Source of the DNA: Virgibacillus ndiopensis | GTDB lineage: Bacteria > Bacillota > Bacilli > Bacillales > Amphibacillaceae | DNA length: 64,000 nt | Assembly (NCBI RefSeq): GCF_900187325.1 | Contig: NZ_FZMZ01000006.1 | Span: 186,001 to 250,000 of the forward strand | Reading direction: 5' to 3' | Part shown: positions 61,734 to 64,000 of the stretch, in pieces | Layout of the letters: every line of letters starts with the position of its first letter | Numbering within the stretch: the stretch's first letter is position 1 | Translations under genes and position numbers: made by a program | The notes under the pieces: generated by a model | Database searches by the model: none | Told to the model about the DNA's origin: nothing | Seen by the model: the letters and a program-made list of their open reading frames with translations, nothing else

Positions 61734-64000
61734 CTATGGTTTTAATTTTAATTTCTTTCCTTCTCTCTTGTTCATATCCGTTAAATGATAATTCCCTTCA
61801 ACCCAGTCGTCCATTTGGTCATGATACCAATCGCTTTTAAAGTGACCCGCTTGTCCTGGTCCAACAATATGGTAGCCTTTATCCATGTCACTTGTATCAA
61901 TGACGAATCGCCATGATGCACCGTGATCAACAATTCCTGTTTTGGTATCGTAACTGGCTGCCATCGGGGTAACGCTGCTTCCTCCGACTGGAATTGGATC
62001 TTCATTATTGAAAAAGAATGCTAGCACTGGACTCACATCTGATAATGGATGAGGAAACTGTACTTTATGGTAATCCCCCCATTGCCAAGCAGACATGTCA
62101 TCACCATATTTTGCTGTTAACTGGTTTAGCGTATATTTTAAAGAGGTCTGCAGTATGTTTACTAGTCCGCCATTTTCTTGAATCCAAATGGAATTATTAC
62201 CACTCCGCAAGATATTGTCTGTCGTTTGTCCACGACTTCCAAATAAATCCATAACATCTTCAGGTATCTCATCTTTATATAAAATTGCCTCTATTTCGTT
62301 TAACCAATTTTGAAAAATTAGCGGTTGAGCTGCATCGACTTTATCTACGTAATTCCAATTTTTGAGTAGTTCTAATGCATGTTGCTCAACTGTCGATAGA
62401 TCTGTCTCTTCTAAAGCATTCACAAAAATCGGCACAAATTCACGTGCTTGTAAATTTGTTTGATCCATTTGCAGATTCTGCATGTCTTCTATTGTAAAAT
62501 CATCATCTGCTTCCAGAACCTCGGCAATACGCTCATATCGATACGGTTGTGCCCATACATTACTAATATGATAAGGGTAATCATCCCCAACTATTTTATT
62601 ATTCGCCGTTGCAATAAATCCTTTTTCGGGATTAACAACTGTAGGGAGCTCATCAAATGGAATATATCCTTTCCAATCATTCTCCTTCTCCCATCCTTCC
62701 ATCGGTAATAGTGCATCGTCATCGTCTTCATAGATGGGAATGTTGCCATTCGCTTTATAAGCAATTGTTCCATCGTTTGATGCAAAAATAAAATTTTGTG
62801 CAGGCGCCAGGAATTTTTCCAACCCTTTTTCAAACTCATCCCAGTCCGATGCCTGATTGATTTCTAATATAGCTTCAAGCTCTGTCGTTGGTTCGAGTGC
62901 TGTCCATCTAAGTGACATGGCAGTTTCCTTTGCACTTTCATTTGCAAAATCAGAGATAATTGGTCCATGACGGGTTTCAACAACCTGATAATCAATTGTT
63001 TCCCCATCCTTTACTTTAATTGGCTCATCAATTGCTACCGCCTTTTCCCATTTGCCTTCATATAAAAATTCGTCTGGATTATCTGGATTTCTTTTTTCCA
63101 GATAAAGCTGCTGTACATCGGGTCCTGTATTTGTAACACCCCATGCAATTGCGTCGTTATGACCGAGAATAATTCCGGGAACTCCAGCAAAAATAACGCC
63201 ACTAACTGTTAATTCAGGTGTTTTTAACTGCATTTGATACCAAATTGAAGGAGTTGCTAGTCCCAAGTGTGGGTCATCTGCCAAAAGTGGCAAGCCAGAC
63301 TTGGTTTTTTCTCCACTCACGACCCAATTGTTGCTTCCGTTAAAAGGATGAGGTATGACAGCCTGATCGAAACTGGACGCTACATCTATTTCATCTTCTC
63401 CAATAATAGTGGGCTTGTTTTCTGGATATTTTGGAAAAAGTTCATATGCTTTTTGCTTATTAAAGTTATTCAGTGCAAAGTAATTGAATGCTTGCTGCTT
63501 CCAATGACCACCTAAATCAAATGCCATATATTTACCGATTGTCAGTGAGTCGATGGGTGTCCATTTTGCAGGATCTGCCCCAATTAGTTTGAACTCTATA
63601 GGCAAACTATTATCTTCCTTTGCTTGCTTCATATATGTATTTACGCCATCGGAAAACCATTGTAAAACTTGTTTGGCTTGATCGGAATAAATTTTGTATG
63701 ATTCCTCCGCGGCTCGTCTCAAACCAAGCGTTCGAAAATATTTATCCTGATCAATAGCAACTTCCCCAACAACTTCACTTAACGTCCCAGAAGCCTGCCT
63801 GCGTGATAACTCCATTTGGAACATGCGACTTTGCGCTTGAATATATCCTTGTGCAATGTACAAGTCATGTTTATTTTCTGCTTTAATATGTGGAACACCA
63901 TTTTCATCTGTTATCACCGTTACTTCATTTTCAAGCATAGGCAGATCAATCGTGCCCTCAACCTGTGCCAGTGATTTATTTATGTATGCGTTTACAAAAA
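61734..64000 (-). CDS. Penicillin acylase family Ntn-hydrolase (5' end outside window)
   Basis: On the - strand the frame stays open past the ATG at 63938 to the window edge (NKSLAQVEGTIDLPMLENEV), so the start lies beyond 64000. The nucleophile Ser of the beta chain is in NGSNNWVVSGEKTKSGLPLL; LADDPHLGL, IWYQMQLK and GVIFAGVPGIILGHNDAIAW follow as in acylases. Such proteins are made as a precursor that cuts itself before this Ser. Known substrates are penicillins and acyl-homoserine lactones; which applies here is not visible. Convergent with ogt. Confidence 0.92.
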   Translation of the reverse strand, partial: FVNAYINKSLAQVEGTIDLPMLENEVTVITDENGVPHIKAENKHDLYIAQGYIQAQSRMFQMELSRRQASGTLSEVVGEVAIDQDKYFRTLGLRRAAEESYKIYSDQAKQVLQWFSDGVNTYMKQAKEDNSLPIEFKLIGADPAKWTPIDSLTIGKYMAFDLGGHWKQQAFNYFALNNFNKQKAYELFPKYPENKPTIIGEDEIDVASSFDQAVIPHPFNGSNNWVVSGEKTKSGLPLLADDPHLGLATPSIWYQMQLKTPELTVSGVIFAGVPGIILGHNDAIAWGVTNTGPDVQQLYLEKRNPDNPDEFLYEGKWEKAVAIDEPIKVKDGETIDYQVVETRHGPIISDFANESAKETAMSLRWTALEPTTELEAILEINQASDWDEFEKGLEKFLAPAQNFIFASNDGTIAYKANGNIPIYEDDDDALLPMEGWEKENDWKGYIPFDELPTVVNPEKGFIATANNKIVGDDYPYHISNVWAQPYRYERIAEVLEADDDFTIEDMQNLQMDQTNLQAREFVPIFVNALEETDLSTVEQHALELLKNWNYVDKVDAAQPLIFQNWLNEIEAILYKDEIPEDVMDLFGSRGQTTDNILRSGNNSIWIQENGGLVNILQTSLKYTLNQLTAKYGDDMSAWQWGDYHKVQFPHPLSDVSPVLAFFFNNEDPIPVGGSSVTPMAASYDTKTGIVDHGASWRFVIDTSDMDKGYHIVGPGQAGHFKSDWYHDQMDDWVEGNYHLTDMNKREGKKLKLKP

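Overview
The window is low-GC Gram-positive DNA. Strong AGGAGG-type ribosome binding sites, TTG/GTG starts and gene families typical of Bacillaceae point to a moderately halophilic or alkaliphilic member (Virgibacillus/Oceanobacillus-like). Choline-to-betaine genes with a GbsR-type regulator, Rex-box lactate dehydrogenase, malate:quinone oxidoreductase and the AdaA/AlkA/Ogt operon fit this. Genus is inference. I saw no rRNA, tRNA, insertion sequence or CRISPR array.

Layout. (1) About 1-15.5 kb is a very AT-rich anti-phage/restriction island, all on +: a 5'-truncated SNF2 helicase, an Mrr-type endonuclease, a TIGR04141/DUF6119-like gene split by a one-base frameshift, a small protein with three 19-residue repeats, a 1573-residue helicase-nuclease, a DUF262/DUF1524 (GmrSD-like) protein, and a UvrD-like helicase with an internal nuclease-like segment that overlaps the previous gene by one base. 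(2) 15.5-16.2 kb is a decayed copy of the locus at 38.3-40.5 kb. (3) 16.6-19.5 kb holds a one-chain sigma/anti-sigma-like protein and a membrane-tethered XRE regulator. (4) 19.6-25.2 kb is the osmoprotection block: choline dehydrogenase, betaine-aldehyde dehydrogenase, an orphan OpuAC-like lipoprotein and a GbsR-like regulator. (5) 25.4-26.4 kb is a DUF1062 gene behind a promoter-leader-terminator unit. (6) 26.5-33.6 kb is a beta-glucoside operon: ABC binding protein, two permeases, LacI regulator, ROK kinase and GH1 phospho-beta-glucosidase, with three LacI-type operators in front. (7) 33.9-37.5 kb has ldh with two Rex boxes, and a TPR/coiled-coil protein. (8) 37.7-37.9 kb is a tandem array of nine 20-bp units. 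(9) 38.3-45.7 kb carries small regulators, effector-binding proteins, an AhpD-like protein, a tandem VOC protein, a TipA-like MerR regulator, a nitroreductase and a DUF1697 protein. (10) 45.9-51.5 kb is a two-component system followed by cell-wall genes (amidase, polysaccharide deacetylase, amidase). The promoters of the TCS, the first amidase unit and the deacetylase share an 11-bp-phased TCTTTA direct repeat, suggesting one small regulon. (11) 51.6-57.9 kb has an MFS transporter divergent from a YeiL-like Crp/Fnr regulator, a methyltransferase, a DUF2798 protein, mqo and small effector/VOC proteins. (12) 57.9-61.7 kb has an ECF sigma factor with an unusual tail, a frameshifted GyrI-like gene, a truncated isocitrate-lyase-family gene and the adaA-alkA-ogt DNA alkylation repair operon. 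(13) A penicillin-acylase family gene runs off the right edge on the - strand.

Two wider patterns stand out. A family of hairpin-forming repeats with the core GGGACTGACCCC (at least seven copies) lies between genes and even supplies stop codons. Several genes are freshly broken by single-base shifts or truncations; some could be assembly errors.
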